A stretch of DNA of 64,000 nt from JBNKVT01 sp050299335 (lineage in GTDB: Bacteria; Pseudomonadota; Alphaproteobacteria; Rhodobacterales; Rhodobacteraceae), in NCBI GenBank assembly GCA_050299335.1, contig JBNKVT010000062.1:62001-126000 (forward strand), given 5' to 3'. The position numbers and the translations under genes were made by a program. Shown piece by piece: positions 33,241-42,171 of this stretch (position 1 is its first letter; each line of letters opens with the position of its first letter). The notes beneath the pieces are model-generated. The model saw only the letters and a list, made by a program, of their open reading frames with translations. It made no database searches and was not told the origin of the DNA.

Positions 33241-33266
33241 GGTGCGTGCGAGCACGCACCCTACGG
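33241..33266. repeat. REP-like palindrome, GTGCGTG/CACGCAC type
   Basis: GGTGCGTGC-GA-GCACGCACC (33241-33260) is followed by CTACGG. The nine-base arms and the CCCTAC edge match the inverted version of the hairpin at 22074-22097. Probably an extragenic palindromic repeat; it lies 80 bp upstream of cdd. Confidence 0.65.
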
Positions 33267-33345
33267 GTGACCGGACCGGGGGTTGGTTCAGGGGCCTTGC
33301 AACCGGGGCGGGGGGCGGCGATAGTCGGGAGAAAAGGGGGATTTC

Positions 33346-33735
33346 ATGGATTTGTTTTCGGCGGCAAAGGCGGTGCGCGAGAACGCCTATGCGCCCTATT
33401 CCGAATTCAAGGTCGGGGCGGCGCTGAGCACGCCCGGCGGGGCGGTTTTTACCGGCTGCAATGTCGAGAACGCCGCCTATCCCGAAGGCACCTGTGCCGA
33501 GGCGGGGGCGATTGCGGCGATGGCGGCAGCCGGGGAGCGGGAGATTGCCGAGATCCTGGTGATTGCCGATGCGCCGGAACCGGTCACACCTTGCGGGGGT
33601 TGTCGGCAGAAGATTGCGGAATTTGCGAAGCCTGAGGTGAAGGTGGTGCTGGCAGGTCCGGACGGACCCCTTGTGACCATGACGGTGGGCGAGTTGCTGC
33701 CGGGGGCCTTCGCCAAGGGGCATATGGAGGGATGA
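33346..33735 (+). CDS. cdd: cytidine deaminase
   Basis: Cdd deaminates cytidine and deoxycytidine to uridine and deoxyuridine. The 129-aa tetrameric-type enzyme carries the zinc site CNVENAAYPEGTCAEAGAI (Cys and proton-shuttle Glu) and PCGGCRQ with the two other zinc cysteines. ATG follows an AAAAGGGGG ribosome site. It is the first gene of a seven-gene salvage operon; deoC begins on the base after its stop. Confidence 0.95.
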   Translation: MDLFSAAKAVRENAYAPYSEFKVGAALSTPGGAVFTGCNVENAAYPEGTCAEAGAIAAMAAAGEREIAEILVIADAPEPVTPCGGCRQKIAEFAKPEVKVVLAGPDGPLVTMTVGELLPGAFAKGHMEG

Positions 33736-34497
33736 ATGGCTGATCTGAAAGCGGTGGCGGCACGGGCGCTGGCTTGCCTTGATCTTACCAATCTGAATGA
33801 CGATTGCACGGAGGCCGATATCGAGGCGCTGTGTGCGCGGGCGCAGACGGGGCATGGGAACACGGCCGCCGTCTGTGTCTGGCCGCGCTTCGTGAACGTG
33901 GCGGATTCGGCGCGTTCGGGGACCGATATCAAGGTCGCGACGGTGGTGAACTTCCCGTCCGGGGACGAGGCGCTCGACGATGTGCTGGCGATGACGCAGC
34001 AGGCGCTGGCGGAGTTCGCCGACGAGATCGATCTGGTCATTCCCTACCGGGCGCTGATGGACGGGGACGCGGCTCGGGTGAGTGACACGGTGGCGGCGGT
34101 GAAGGCGGCCTGCGGAGAGGCCGTGCTGAAGACGATCCTTGAGACCGGGGAGTTGAAGTCGGAAGACCTGATCCGGAAGGCGTCGCAGCTGGCCATCGGG
34201 GCGGGGGCGGATTTCATCAAGACGTCGACGGGGAAGGTGTCCGTGAACGCCACGCCCGAGGCGGCGCGGGTTATGCTGGAGGAGATCAAGGCGTCGGGGA
34301 AACCCGTTGGCTTGAAACCTGCCGGTGGGGTGAAGACGACCGAGGACGCGAAGGTGTATCTCGATATGGCTGACGAGATCATGGGGGCGGATTGGGCGGG
34401 GCCTCAGACCTTCCGGTTCGGGGCATCGGGGGTGCTTGATGCGCTGTTGGCGACGCTGGATGATGCGGAGGCTCCGGCGGCCGGGACCGGCTATTGA
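33736..34497 (+). CDS. deoC: deoxyribose-phosphate aldolase
   Basis: DeoC splits deoxyribose 5-phosphate to acetaldehyde and glyceraldehyde 3-phosphate. The 253-aa TIM barrel has the Schiff-base lysine in FIKTSTGK and a second lysine in GLKPAGGVKT. Length matches the family. The start abuts the cdd stop, and its own stop overlaps the deoA start, consistent with tight translational coupling of the pathway. Confidence 0.95.
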   Translation: MADLKAVAARALACLDLTNLNDDCTEADIEALCARAQTGHGNTAAVCVWPRFVNVADSARSGTDIKVATVVNFPSGDEALDDVLAMTQQALAEFADEIDLVIPYRALMDGDAARVSDTVAAVKAACGEAVLKTILETGELKSEDLIRKASQLAIGAGADFIKTSTGKVSVNATPEAARVMLEEIKASGKPVGLKPAGGVKTTEDAKVYLDMADEIMGADWAGPQTFRFGASGVLDALLATLDDAEAPAAGTGY

Positions 34498-35801
34498 TGC
34501 TGGCGCGCGAGGTCATTGCGGCGAAGCGGGACGGGCGGGAGCTGACGGCCGAGGAGGTCGGGTTCTTCGTCGCCGGGCTCACGGATGAAAGCTGGTCGGA
34601 GGGGCAGGTTGCGGCGCTGGCGATGGCGGTGCTCCTGAACAGGATGAGCCTTGCGGAGCGGGTGCTGTTGACCGAGGCGATGCGCGATAGCGGGACGGTT
34701 CTGGACTGGGACCTGCCCGGGCCGGTGGTGGACAAGCATTCGACGGGCGGGGTCGGGGACAATGTGTCGCTGATGCTGGCGCCTGCCTTGGCCGCTTGCG
34801 GGGCGTTTGTGCCGATGATCTCCGGGAGGGGGCTGGGGCATACCGGGGGGACGTTGGATAAATTCGATGCGATCCCGGGCTATGCGACGCAGCCTGATCT
34901 GGACCTGCTGAGGAAGGTGACCGGGGCGGTGGGCTGCGCGATCATCGGGCAGACGCCGGATATCGCCCCTGCGGACAAGCGGCTCTATGCGATAAGGGAT
35001 GTGACGGGGACGGTGGAGAGTATCGACCTGATCACCGCCTCGATCCTGTCGAAGAAGCTGGCGGCGGGGCTGGATGCGCTGGTCTTGGATGTGAAAGTCG
35101 GGACGGGGGCGTTCATGGCGACGCCGGATGATGCCCGCGATCTGGCGAGGTCGCTGGTGAAGGTGGCGAACGGGGCGGGGTGCCGGACGACGGCGCTGAT
35201 CACCGACATGAACGAGCCGCTGGCGAGTGCGGCGGGGAATGCGCTGGAGATGCTGAATGCGGTGGCGTTTCTGCGCGGCGACGAGATCGATACGCGGCTC
35301 TGGGATGTGACGGTGGCGCTGGGCGGGGAGCTGTTGGCGCAGGCGGGGCTGGCGAAGGATGATGCCAAGGGCCGGGCGCAGATGGTTGATGCCTTCCAGT
35401 CCGGCAAGGCGGCGGAGGTGTTCGGGAAGATGGTCGCGGCCTTGGGCGGACCTGTGGATTTTGTCGAAAATGCAGGCGCTTACCTGACCCCGGCGCAGGT
35501 GATCCAGGAGGTCTATGCGCCCGAAGGCTTCATCACGGGTATCAACGCGCGGGCCGTCGGCAACGCGGTGGTGGTGCTGGGCGGCGGGCGGCGGAAGGCG
35601 TCGGACCGGATCGACTATTCGGTGGGTTTCGACTGGCTGGCCGGGATCGGGAGGCACGTGGACGCGGAGACGCCGATAGCGCGGGTGCATGCGCGCAGCC
35701 CCGACCAGGCGGACGAGGCGGCGGCGGCGTTGGTGGCGGCTTATGAAGTGGGGAAGACGCCGGTGGACGAGGCGGAGTTGGTGAAGGAGAGGATTGCGTG
35801 A
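34497..35801 (+). CDS. deoA: thymidine phosphorylase
   Basis: DeoA phosphorolyses thymidine and deoxyuridine to deoxyribose 1-phosphate and base. The 434-aa protein contains the phosphate and pyrimidine-binding signature VDKHSTGGVGD, the hinge SGRGLGHTGGTLDK and, later, LDVKVGTGAF. The ATG at 34497 overlaps the deoC stop (TGATG); a TTG one codon earlier is a poorer choice. The next gene starts with GTG within its stop. Confidence 0.95.
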   Translation: MLAREVIAAKRDGRELTAEEVGFFVAGLTDESWSEGQVAALAMAVLLNRMSLAERVLLTEAMRDSGTVLDWDLPGPVVDKHSTGGVGDNVSLMLAPALAACGAFVPMISGRGLGHTGGTLDKFDAIPGYATQPDLDLLRKVTGAVGCAIIGQTPDIAPADKRLYAIRDVTGTVESIDLITASILSKKLAAGLDALVLDVKVGTGAFMATPDDARDLARSLVKVANGAGCRTTALITDMNEPLASAAGNALEMLNAVAFLRGDEIDTRLWDVTVALGGELLAQAGLAKDDAKGRAQMVDAFQSGKAAEVFGKMVAALGGPVDFVENAGAYLTPAQVIQEVYAPEGFITGINARAVGNAVVVLGGGRRKASDRIDYSVGFDWLAGIGRHVDAETPIARVHARSPDQADEAAAALVAAYEVGKTPVDEAELVKERIA

Positions 35802-36352
35802 GGCTGGTTTCGATCCTTATTCCAATGCTCGCGCTGTTTACCACGCCGGTAGATGTGAAAGCCGAAGAGTGCTTGTTTGAGGGGGAGGGGTTCTGGCTGA
35901 CAGTGCCTGAAAGTTATGCGCTGAGAACAGGTTATGACTGGGACGAGGATGGTGACTGGATCGAGTCAGAGTTGGTCAACTGTTACTTCGACATGGTCAA
36001 CATATCCGGCCCGTTGGCCAGAACGCCGGACAAGCTTCGTGAAGATTTCGAAGAACTTGTACTGAGAGGCAGGGATCTTGAAAATGAAAGCTCTGAAATC
36101 GTCAAGAGAGACCTTTTCCCCTCGGAGGTGTTCGCGGAAGGTATTACGCTTTTGAAGGCGAACATGGAGACAAGTGACGGTGTAGGATTTCGTCTGTCCC
36201 GTCTCATCTTCGATGGTAGTGCCGGACGGCATCTTGACACCATATGCACTGTTCAACCCGGTGCTAAATCTGCGGATTCTGAAATTAGTGAAATGATGAA
36301 GACACTGACCTTTACAAAGCAGGTCGGACATCCGCCTTGTGACAGGCAATGA
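35798..36352 (+). CDS. unknown secreted protein inserted in the deo operon
   Basis: I do not recognise this 184-aa protein. It begins at a GTG inside the deoA stop (GTGA) and has a signal peptide (LVSILIPMLALFTTPVDVKA). The mature part is acidic (ESYALRTGYDWDEDGDWIES), with four to five cysteines, a single helix-rich region and the stretch MMKTLTFTKQVG near the end. The DNA is clearly less GC-rich than the deo genes on both sides. A secreted product does not fit cytoplasmic nucleoside salvage, so the gene looks like an insertion that kept the operon's coupling. Confidence 0.7.
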   Translation: MRLVSILIPMLALFTTPVDVKAEECLFEGEGFWLTVPESYALRTGYDWDEDGDWIESELVNCYFDMVNISGPLARTPDKLREDFEELVLRGRDLENESSEIVKRDLFPSEVFAEGITLLKANMETSDGVGFRLSRLIFDGSAGRHLDTICTVQPGAKSADSEISEMMKTLTFTKQVGHPPCDRQ

Positions 36353-36371
36353 ACGTGTCTGGAGAGACCGA

Positions 36372-37571
36372 ATGACCCGCGCCTTCCTCATCGTGCTCGA
36401 TTCCGCCGGTTGCGGCGGGGCGCCGGATGCGGCGGATTTCGGGGATAAGGGCTCGAACACGCTGGGGCATATCATTGCCGCCTGTGCCGCCGGAGAGGCG
36501 GAGGAGGGGCGGTCCGGTCCTCTGAGGGTGCCGAATATGGATGCGCTGGGGCTCGGGGCGGCGGTGCGGCTGGCTTCGGGGGTGGAGACGCCGGGGCTCG
36601 ACGCGGTGCCGCTGGGGCGCTGGGGGGCGGCGACGGAGGTTTCGAATGGGAAGGATACTCCTTCCGGGCATTGGGAACTGGCGGGGGTGCCGGTGCCGTT
36701 TGACTGGCATTATTTTCCGCACACGGTGCCGACCTTTCCGCCTGATCTGATTGCGACGCTGGTGGAGCGGGCGGGGTTGCCGGGGATATTGGGGGACAAG
36801 CATGCCTCGGGGATGCCGGTGATCCGGGAACTGGGCGAGGAGCATATGCGGACGGGGAAACCGATCTGTTATACCTCCATCGACAGCGTGTTCCAGATCG
36901 CGGCGCATGAGGAGGCGTTCGGGCTGGAGCGGCTCTATGAGGTTTGCGAGATCGCCGCTGAGCTGGTGCATCCGATGCGGGTGGGCCGGGTGATTGCGCG
37001 GCCGTTTGTGGGGACGGGGCCGGAGGACTTCGTCCGAACCGCGAACCGACATGATTATGCGATTGATCCGCCGGAGCCGACGTTGTGCGACCGGGTGGTC
37101 GCGGCGGGGGGCCGGACGCTGGCGGTGGGCAAGATCAGGGATATCTTTGCGGGGAACGGGATCTCGGAGAGCTTCAAGGCGAAGGACGACATGGGGCTGG
37201 TGGATCATGTCGTGCGACTGACCGGGGAGGCGCGGGACGGGGATCTGGTGTTTGTCAATCTGGTGGAGTTTGACACGCTGTACGGGCATCCGAGGGATGT
37301 TTCGGGCTATGCGCGGCATCTGGAGGCGTTCGATGCGCGGCTGCCGGAGGTTGTCGGCGGCCTGCGGGACGGCGACCTCCTGGTGCTGACGGCGGATCAC
37401 GGGAATGATCCGACCTGGGAGGGCTCGGACCATACGCGCGAGCGGGTGCCGGTGCTGATGCGGGGGGTTGGAACCGGGGAACTGGGGCTGATCGGGTTCG
37501 CGGATGTGGGCGAGAGCGTCGCGGCGCATCTGGGGCTGGCGGCGGGGCGGCATGGGAGGAATGTGCTGTGA
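36372..37571 (+). CDS. deoB: phosphopentomutase
   Basis: DeoB converts deoxyribose 1-phosphate and ribose 1-phosphate to the 5-phosphates. The 399-aa alkaline-phosphatase-fold protein has the metal-site starts IVLDSAGCGG near residue 5, the phosphothreonine segment GKDTPSGHWE and the distal ligands TADHGNDP. I chose the ATG at 36372 after GGAGAG; an ATG 33 bp upstream would add an atypical N-terminus. The add gene starts with GTG inside its stop. Confidence 0.95.
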   Translation: MTRAFLIVLDSAGCGGAPDAADFGDKGSNTLGHIIAACAAGEAEEGRSGPLRVPNMDALGLGAAVRLASGVETPGLDAVPLGRWGAATEVSNGKDTPSGHWELAGVPVPFDWHYFPHTVPTFPPDLIATLVERAGLPGILGDKHASGMPVIRELGEEHMRTGKPICYTSIDSVFQIAAHEEAFGLERLYEVCEIAAELVHPMRVGRVIARPFVGTGPEDFVRTANRHDYAIDPPEPTLCDRVVAAGGRTLAVGKIRDIFAGNGISESFKAKDDMGLVDHVVRLTGEARDGDLVFVNLVEFDTLYGHPRDVSGYARHLEAFDARLPEVVGGLRDGDLLVLTADHGNDPTWEGSDHTRERVPVLMRGVGTGELGLIGFADVGESVAAHLGLAAGRHGRNVL

Positions 37572-38563
37572 CGGATTGGGCGAAGGTACCGAAGGTCGAG
37601 CTGCATCTGCATCTGGAGGGGGCCGCGCCTCCGAAATTCATCCGGGAACTGGGCGACGAGCAGGGAGCCGATCTGGCGGGGGTCTTCAATACTGAAGGCG
37701 GCTATGAATGGTCGGATTTCACAACGTTTCTGGAGACCTATCACAAGGCGTGCTCGGTGCTGAAGGGGCCGGAGGAATACGCGCGGCTGACCGAGGCGGT
37801 GCTGGAGAAAAGCGCTGCAGACGGGGTGGTCTACACCGAGATCTTCATCTCGCCGGATATCTGTGGCGGCGGCGATCCGGCAGCCTGGATCGACTATCTG
37901 GATGCGATCTATGAAGGGGCCGAGGCGGCAAGGCGGAATTCCGGCATCGAAGCGCGGTTCGTCGCGGTCTCGATCCGCAATTTCGGGCCGGAAAAGGCCG
38001 AAAACGCCGCGCGGCTGGCGGTCGATGCCATGGGGCCGCGACTGACCGGGTTCGGGATGGCCGGCGAGGAACGGGTGCTGAGTGCGGCGGATTTTGTCCC
38101 GGCCTTCTCGATTGCGAAAGAGGCGGGGCTGGGGATTACCAGCCATGCCGGGGAACTGGCCGGAGCGGCCTCGGTGCGCGAGACGCTGGATCATCTTCCC
38201 GTTTCACGGATCGGGCATGGGGTGCGGGCGATCGAGGATCTGGCCCTGGTCCAAAGGCTGGCCGATGAAGGGGTGACGCTGGAATGCTGCCCGGGCTCGA
38301 ATGTGGCGCTGGCGGTGTTCCCAAGCTGGGAGGCCCACCCGATAGAGCGGCTGCGGCAGGCGGGGGTCAGGGTGACGGTTTCGACCGACGACCCGCCTTA
38401 TTTCCATACCGATATGGTGAAGGAATACGCCCGGCTCTCGGAGGTGTTCGGCTGGGACGAGGCCGTGTTCCGCGAGCTCAACATCAACGCGATGAAAGCG
38501 GCGTTTTGCGACGACGACACGCGCGAGACGATCATCGAAAAACTGAATGGAACCGGGACATGA
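37568..38563 (+). CDS. add: adenosine deaminase
   Basis: Add deaminates adenosine and deoxyadenosine. The 331-aa TIM-barrel metalloenzyme shows KVELHLHLEGA near the N-terminus (two zinc histidines), the third zinc ligand and catalytic glutamate in TSHAGELAG, and the final aspartates in VSTDDPPYF. The GTG start overlaps the deoB stop. The gene ends within the ATG of upp, giving four genes in a row with coupled starts. Confidence 0.93.
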   Translation: MTDWAKVPKVELHLHLEGAAPPKFIRELGDEQGADLAGVFNTEGGYEWSDFTTFLETYHKACSVLKGPEEYARLTEAVLEKSAADGVVYTEIFISPDICGGGDPAAWIDYLDAIYEGAEAARRNSGIEARFVAVSIRNFGPEKAENAARLAVDAMGPRLTGFGMAGEERVLSAADFVPAFSIAKEAGLGITSHAGELAGAASVRETLDHLPVSRIGHGVRAIEDLALVQRLADEGVTLECCPGSNVALAVFPSWEAHPIERLRQAGVRVTVSTDDPPYFHTDMVKEYARLSEVFGWDEAVFRELNINAMKAAFCDDDTRETIIEKLNGTGT

Positions 38564-39189
38564 CACATCTCACAATCGTCGATCACCCTTTGGTGCAGCA
38601 CAAGCTGACCTTGATGCGCGAGAAGGATACCTCAACGGCGTCGTTCCGGCGTTTATTGCGCGAAATCAGCCACTTGCTGGCCTATGAGGTCACCCGCGAC
38701 CTGCCCCTGACCACCAAATGGATCGAAACCCCGCTGGTCGAAATGGAAGCACCGACCATCGAGGGCAAGAAGCTGGCGCTGGTCTCGATCCTGAGGGCCG
38801 GCAACGGATTGCTCGACGGGGTGCTGGAACTGATCCCGGCGGCGCGGGTTGGCTTTGTCGGGCTCTACCGCGACGAGGAGACGCTGCAGCCGGTGCAGTA
38901 TTACTTCAAGGTGCCCGCCGATCTGGGCAACCGGATCGTCATTGCCGTCGATCCGATGCTGGCGACGGGGAATTCCTCGGCCGCGGCGGTGAAACTGCTG
39001 AAGGAGGCCGGGGCGACGGATATCCGGTTCCTGTGCCTGCTGGCTGCCCCCGAAGGGGTTGCGCATATGAAGGAAGAACATCCCGATGTGCCGATCATCA
39101 CGGCCGCCCTCGACGAGAAGCTCAACGAAAAGGGCTATATCGTGCCGGGGCTCGGGGATGCAGGGGACCGGATGTTCGGGACGAAATAG
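38560..39189 (+). CDS. upp: uracil phosphoribosyltransferase
   Basis: Upp makes UMP from uracil and PRPP. The 209-aa protein carries the PRPP-binding loop DPMLATGNSS and the uracil-site end segment KGYIVPGLGDAGDR. The ATG at 38560 overlaps the add stop. It is the last clear member of the nucleoside salvage operon; a broken ferric-reductase-like gene follows after 32 bp. Confidence 0.96.
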   Translation: MTHLTIVDHPLVQHKLTLMREKDTSTASFRRLLREISHLLAYEVTRDLPLTTKWIETPLVEMEAPTIEGKKLALVSILRAGNGLLDGVLELIPAARVGFVGLYRDEETLQPVQYYFKVPADLGNRIVIAVDPMLATGNSSAAAVKLLKEAGATDIRFLCLLAAPEGVAHMKEEHPDVPIITAALDEKLNEKGYIVPGLGDAGDRMFGTK

Positions 39190-39221
39190 GGCGGGTCTCG
39201 CCCGGCTGCGACCAGGAAGGG

Positions 39222-40538
39222 GTGGCGCAGGAGATATCTGCTTGCGGTTTTTACCTGGCAGTCCTGCTGCTGCCTCTCGGCCTAGCGCTGGCCAGCGGTA
39301 AGCCACCCCGTCCGGTGATGAACGAACTGGCCAGCGGGGCCGGATTGCTGGCGTTTTCGGTGATCCTGACGGAGTTCGTTCTGTCGGGCCGGTTTCGGGC
39401 GATCTCGGCACCGTTCGGGATGGATGTCACCATACGTATCCATCAACTGATGGCGCGCGCAGCCCTTGTGCTGGCGGTGCTGCACCCGTTTCTCTATGTT
39501 GGCCCGTTCAATCCGCCACGCCCCGGTGATCCGACCCGTCAGCTGAGCCTGACCTGAGACTTCGAGGCCATCGTCACAGGGATCGGGGCATGGCTGCTGT
39601 TGCCGGTTCTGGTGTTGATGGCCATCGGGCAGTCGAAGATGAGTTACAAATACGAAACCTGGCGGTTGATGCATGGGCTGGGCGCGGTGCTGATCGCGGG
39701 GATGACGCTGCATCACGCGACCAATGCGGGGCGCTACAGCACTGATCCGGCATTGCTGCTGTTCTGGCAGGTGCTGTTTGGCGTCGCGCTGCTTTCCATG
39801 GCCTGGGTCTATGTGATCCGGCCCGTCACCCAGGTTCTGAGGCCCTGGAAGGTGACCTCGGTGCGTCAGGTCGCGACGCGGACCTGGGAGGTGAAGGTCG
39901 CACCTGAGGGGCATTCGGGGATGACCTACCGTGCCGGGCAATTCGCCTGGCTCAATATCGGTCATTCGCCCTTTTCCCTGAACGAGAACCCGTTCTCGAC
40001 CGCCTCGGCCCCCGGCTCGGGCAAGGAGGTCGGTTTCGTCATCAAGGAACTGGGCGATTTCACCAATGAGATCGGGAATGTGCAGCCGGGCACGCGCGCC
40101 TATCTGGACGGACCGCATGGGCATCTGGTCACGGACAGGCGGTCAGCGGGGATCGCTTTGGTTGCCGGCGGTGTCGGCATCGCGCCGATGCTGGGGATAC
40201 TCGATCAGCTGCGGATAGAGGGGGACACCCGCCCCTCGATGCTGATCTATGGCAATCGCAGGGTCGATCAGATCGCTGATCGTGAGGCGCTGCACGCCAA
40301 GACAGCAGAGCACGGGACCGAACTGGTTGAGGTTGTTTCAGAGCCTCCTGCCGACTGGACAGGTGAGGCGGGAATGATCGACGCGGCGTTGATCGGGCGC
40401 TTGTTCCGACCTGAAATGACGCACTGGCAGTTCCTCCTCTGCGGTCCCGTGCCGATGATGGCAGGCGTCAGGGAAGCTCTGGTTGCGCTGGGCGTGCCTT
40501 CTGGACGCATCCTGTCCGAGCGTTTCCGCTATGATTAG
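39222..40538 (+). pseudogene. ferric-reductase-like / ferredoxin-reductase family protein interrupted by an in-frame TGA
   Basis: One frame from a GTG at 39222 (after AGGAAGG) encodes a ferric-reductase-type membrane domain with haem-ligand histidines (RIHQLMARAAL, VLHPFLYV, WRLMHGLGAVLIAGMTLHH). An FAD domain (AGQFAWLNIG, NPFSTAS) and NAD-binding motifs (VAGGVGIAPM, LLCGPVPMM) follow. The only defect is a TGA at 39555-39557, between QLSLT and DFEAIVTG; no other frame change is seen. A TGG-to-TGA change would explain it. The downstream part alone lacks its first helices. Either a recent pseudogene or a sequence error. Confidence 0.85.
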
Positions 40539-40637
40539 TGCGTCGCGCCTGACCGGGTTCACGCGTTCATTCCCGCCAGCCAACCGGCCCCGAGGCACCC
40601 TCCCACACCAATCCGGCCCAATACTGACCCCAGCCAG

Positions 40638-40685
40638 CCGCATCTCACGCCGCTCATAGCCTGCCCGGTGCGACCAGCACCGGGC
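40638..40685 (-). repeat. dispersed hairpin repeat, copy B
   Basis: Copy B of the 49-bp element at 10121-10169, on the opposite strand, with about 40 of 49 positions identical. Its hairpin GCCCGGTGC-GACCA-GCACCGGGC (40663-40685) has a perfect 9-bp stem. It lies between the convergent ferric-reductase relic and MOSC gene, where it may end transcription. Confidence 0.7.
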
Positions 40686-40764
40686 AACGAAGTCCCGGGA
40701 CGGGGGGGCCCCGGTCAACGGATATCGGGCAGCGCCTGGAGGCCGCGCCTGACCGCACAAGCGC

Positions 40765-41364
40765 TCAGAGACCCAGCTTGAAATGCGCCGGCACCGCGCG
40801 GACTCGGTCGCGCAGCTCCGGGCTCATCCCGCCATCGCGCCAGGCATGCATGATCGTGACGATCCCGATCCGGTCGCCCGCATAAGGGATCACCGCCACC
40901 CCGTCGCTCGCCGAGACCGCGCCCGCCTCCAGCACCCGCGCATAGGCGCCGGGATGCGATGCGTTCAGGAACCGCTTCACCATTCCCTTGTCGCCTATCC
41001 GCGCCGCCAGGGTCACGCATGGGATACGCGGCGCGGTCACTTCCAGGAGCACGGCACCGATCCGCAGCCGGTCGCCCAGCACCAGATCCGCGCTGTCGAG
41101 CCCCTCGATTGTCAGGTTCTCGCCGAAGATGCCCGCGTCCAGTGGCCCCATCTCGCCAGCCCACCAGGCATAATCGAGCGACCCCATCACGTAGGTCGCC
41201 TGGTCCGGCCCGCCATGGTTCTCGCGGTCGACGATCTCATCGCCTTCCAGCCCCTCCGGCCCGATCCGTACCGGTCCCTCGACCGCGCGCTTGAAGATCC
41301 CGCTCCGCCCGGATTTTGCGTCTATTGGCTGCGCCCGTCCGATCCTGACCGCTGCCAGCCTCAT
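40765..41364 (-). CDS. MOSC domain-containing protein (YiiM-like)
   Basis: This 199-aa MOSC-domain protein is of the type that handles molybdenum-cofactor sulfur or reduces N-hydroxylated bases in YiiM relatives. The conserved cysteine is in VTAPRIPCVTLAAR, and the segment ENHGGPDQATYVMG is typical of the family. It begins inside the stop of the flavin reductase gene (ATGA), so the two are probably one functional pair; a reductase supplying reduced flavin or electrons to a MOSC protein would make sense but is inference. Confidence 0.85.
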   Translation of the reverse strand: MRLAAVRIGRAQPIDAKSGRSGIFKRAVEGPVRIGPEGLEGDEIVDRENHGGPDQATYVMGSLDYAWWAGEMGPLDAGIFGENLTIEGLDSADLVLGDRLRIGAVLLEVTAPRIPCVTLAARIGDKGMVKRFLNASHPGAYARVLEAGAVSASDGVAVIPYAGDRIGIVTIMHAWRDGGMSPELRDRVRAVPAHFKLGL

Positions 41365-41831
41365 CCCGAAACCCCCTTGTAGCGCCCGCCATGGAACACC
41401 AGCGGAGGCTTGTCCAGCGCCGCAAAACGCAGCACTTCGCCGACCACGATCAGATGATCACCGCCATCATGTCCGGCCGAATGGACGCATTCGAACCGTG
41501 CCGCGCAATCCGGCAACAGCGGCGTGCCGCCATCGCCCTCCGCCCAGTCGAGGCCTTCGAAATCCAGCCCGTCCCCGGCGAAGCGTTCGGCCCAAGGCTG
41601 CTGGTCGGCGGCCAGAACATGGATGGCGAAATAGGCCGCCGCCTCGAAGGCCGGAAACCGGCCCGAGCGCCGCGCCGGCGACCACAGGACCAAGGGCGGG
41701 TCGAGCGAGACGGAGGCGAAACTGTTCACGGTCATTCCCAGCGGCCCGGCCTCCGACAGCGTGGTCACCACCGTCACGCCGGTCGCATAGGCGCCGAGCG
41801 CGCCGCGCAGTTGCTGGGGATCGAGGCTCAT
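41361..41831 (-). CDS. flavin reductase family protein
   Basis: This 156-aa FMN-binding split-barrel flavin reductase has the conserved GVTVVTTL..GPLGMTVNSFASVSLDPPLVL pattern of the family near residues 18-50, and the C-terminal block FHGGRYKG. Such proteins reduce free FMN or FAD with NAD(P)H, often for a partner oxygenase. The downstream partner here is a MOSC gene with a 4-nt overlap. It starts with ATG at 41831; the gap to slyX is about 130 bp. Confidence 0.88.
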   Translation of the reverse strand: MSLDPQQLRGALGAYATGVTVVTTLSEAGPLGMTVNSFASVSLDPPLVLWSPARRSGRFPAFEAAAYFAIHVLAADQQPWAERFAGDGLDFEGLDWAEGDGGTPLLPDCAARFECVHSAGHDGGDHLIVVGEVLRFAALDKPPLVFHGGRYKGVSG

Positions 41832-41961
41832 GGGTTCAACTCCGATCCGGACCCTAAGAGCCCGCCGAGGGATTGAAAACCCCGCAAATTCGCAGCTTTG
41901 CCTTTTCGTAACCGCCCTGAGCGATTATCTAGTCCCCACACCCCTTGGCGGACGGAGACCC

Positions 41962-42171
41962 ATGAGCACCGACCGGATCACCGATCTCGAAATCCAGCTG
42001 GCCCACCAGGCCGCCGCCATCGAGGATCTCAGCGACGTCGTCCGCATCCAGGGCGACGATATCGCCCGTCTCCGCCGACGCCTGGCGCTGTTGCTGGAAC
42101 GCGCCGCCGAGACCGAACTTGCCGAGGGCGGGACCGTCCCCCTCGCCGACCGGAGGCCGCCGCATTGGTGA
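41962..42171 (+). CDS. slyX: SlyX family protein
   Basis: This 69-aa protein is predicted to form one long coiled coil (ITDLEIQLAHQAAAIEDLSD through IARLRRRLALLLERA), and the C-terminus ends in PPHW, a hallmark of SlyX. The molecular function of SlyX is not established. ATG at 41962 is preceded by GGACGGAGA. The alpha/beta hydrolase gene starts with GTG within its stop. Confidence 0.88.
   Translation: MSTDRITDLEIQLAHQAAAIEDLSDVVRIQGDDIARLRRRLALLLERAAETELAEGGTVPLADRRPPHW

Noticed and set aside
39555..39557. TGA read as selenocysteine in the ferric-reductase-like protein
   Set aside because: The family has no selenocysteine at this site, and I see no SECIS-like hairpin just after the TGA. A nonsense change is simpler.
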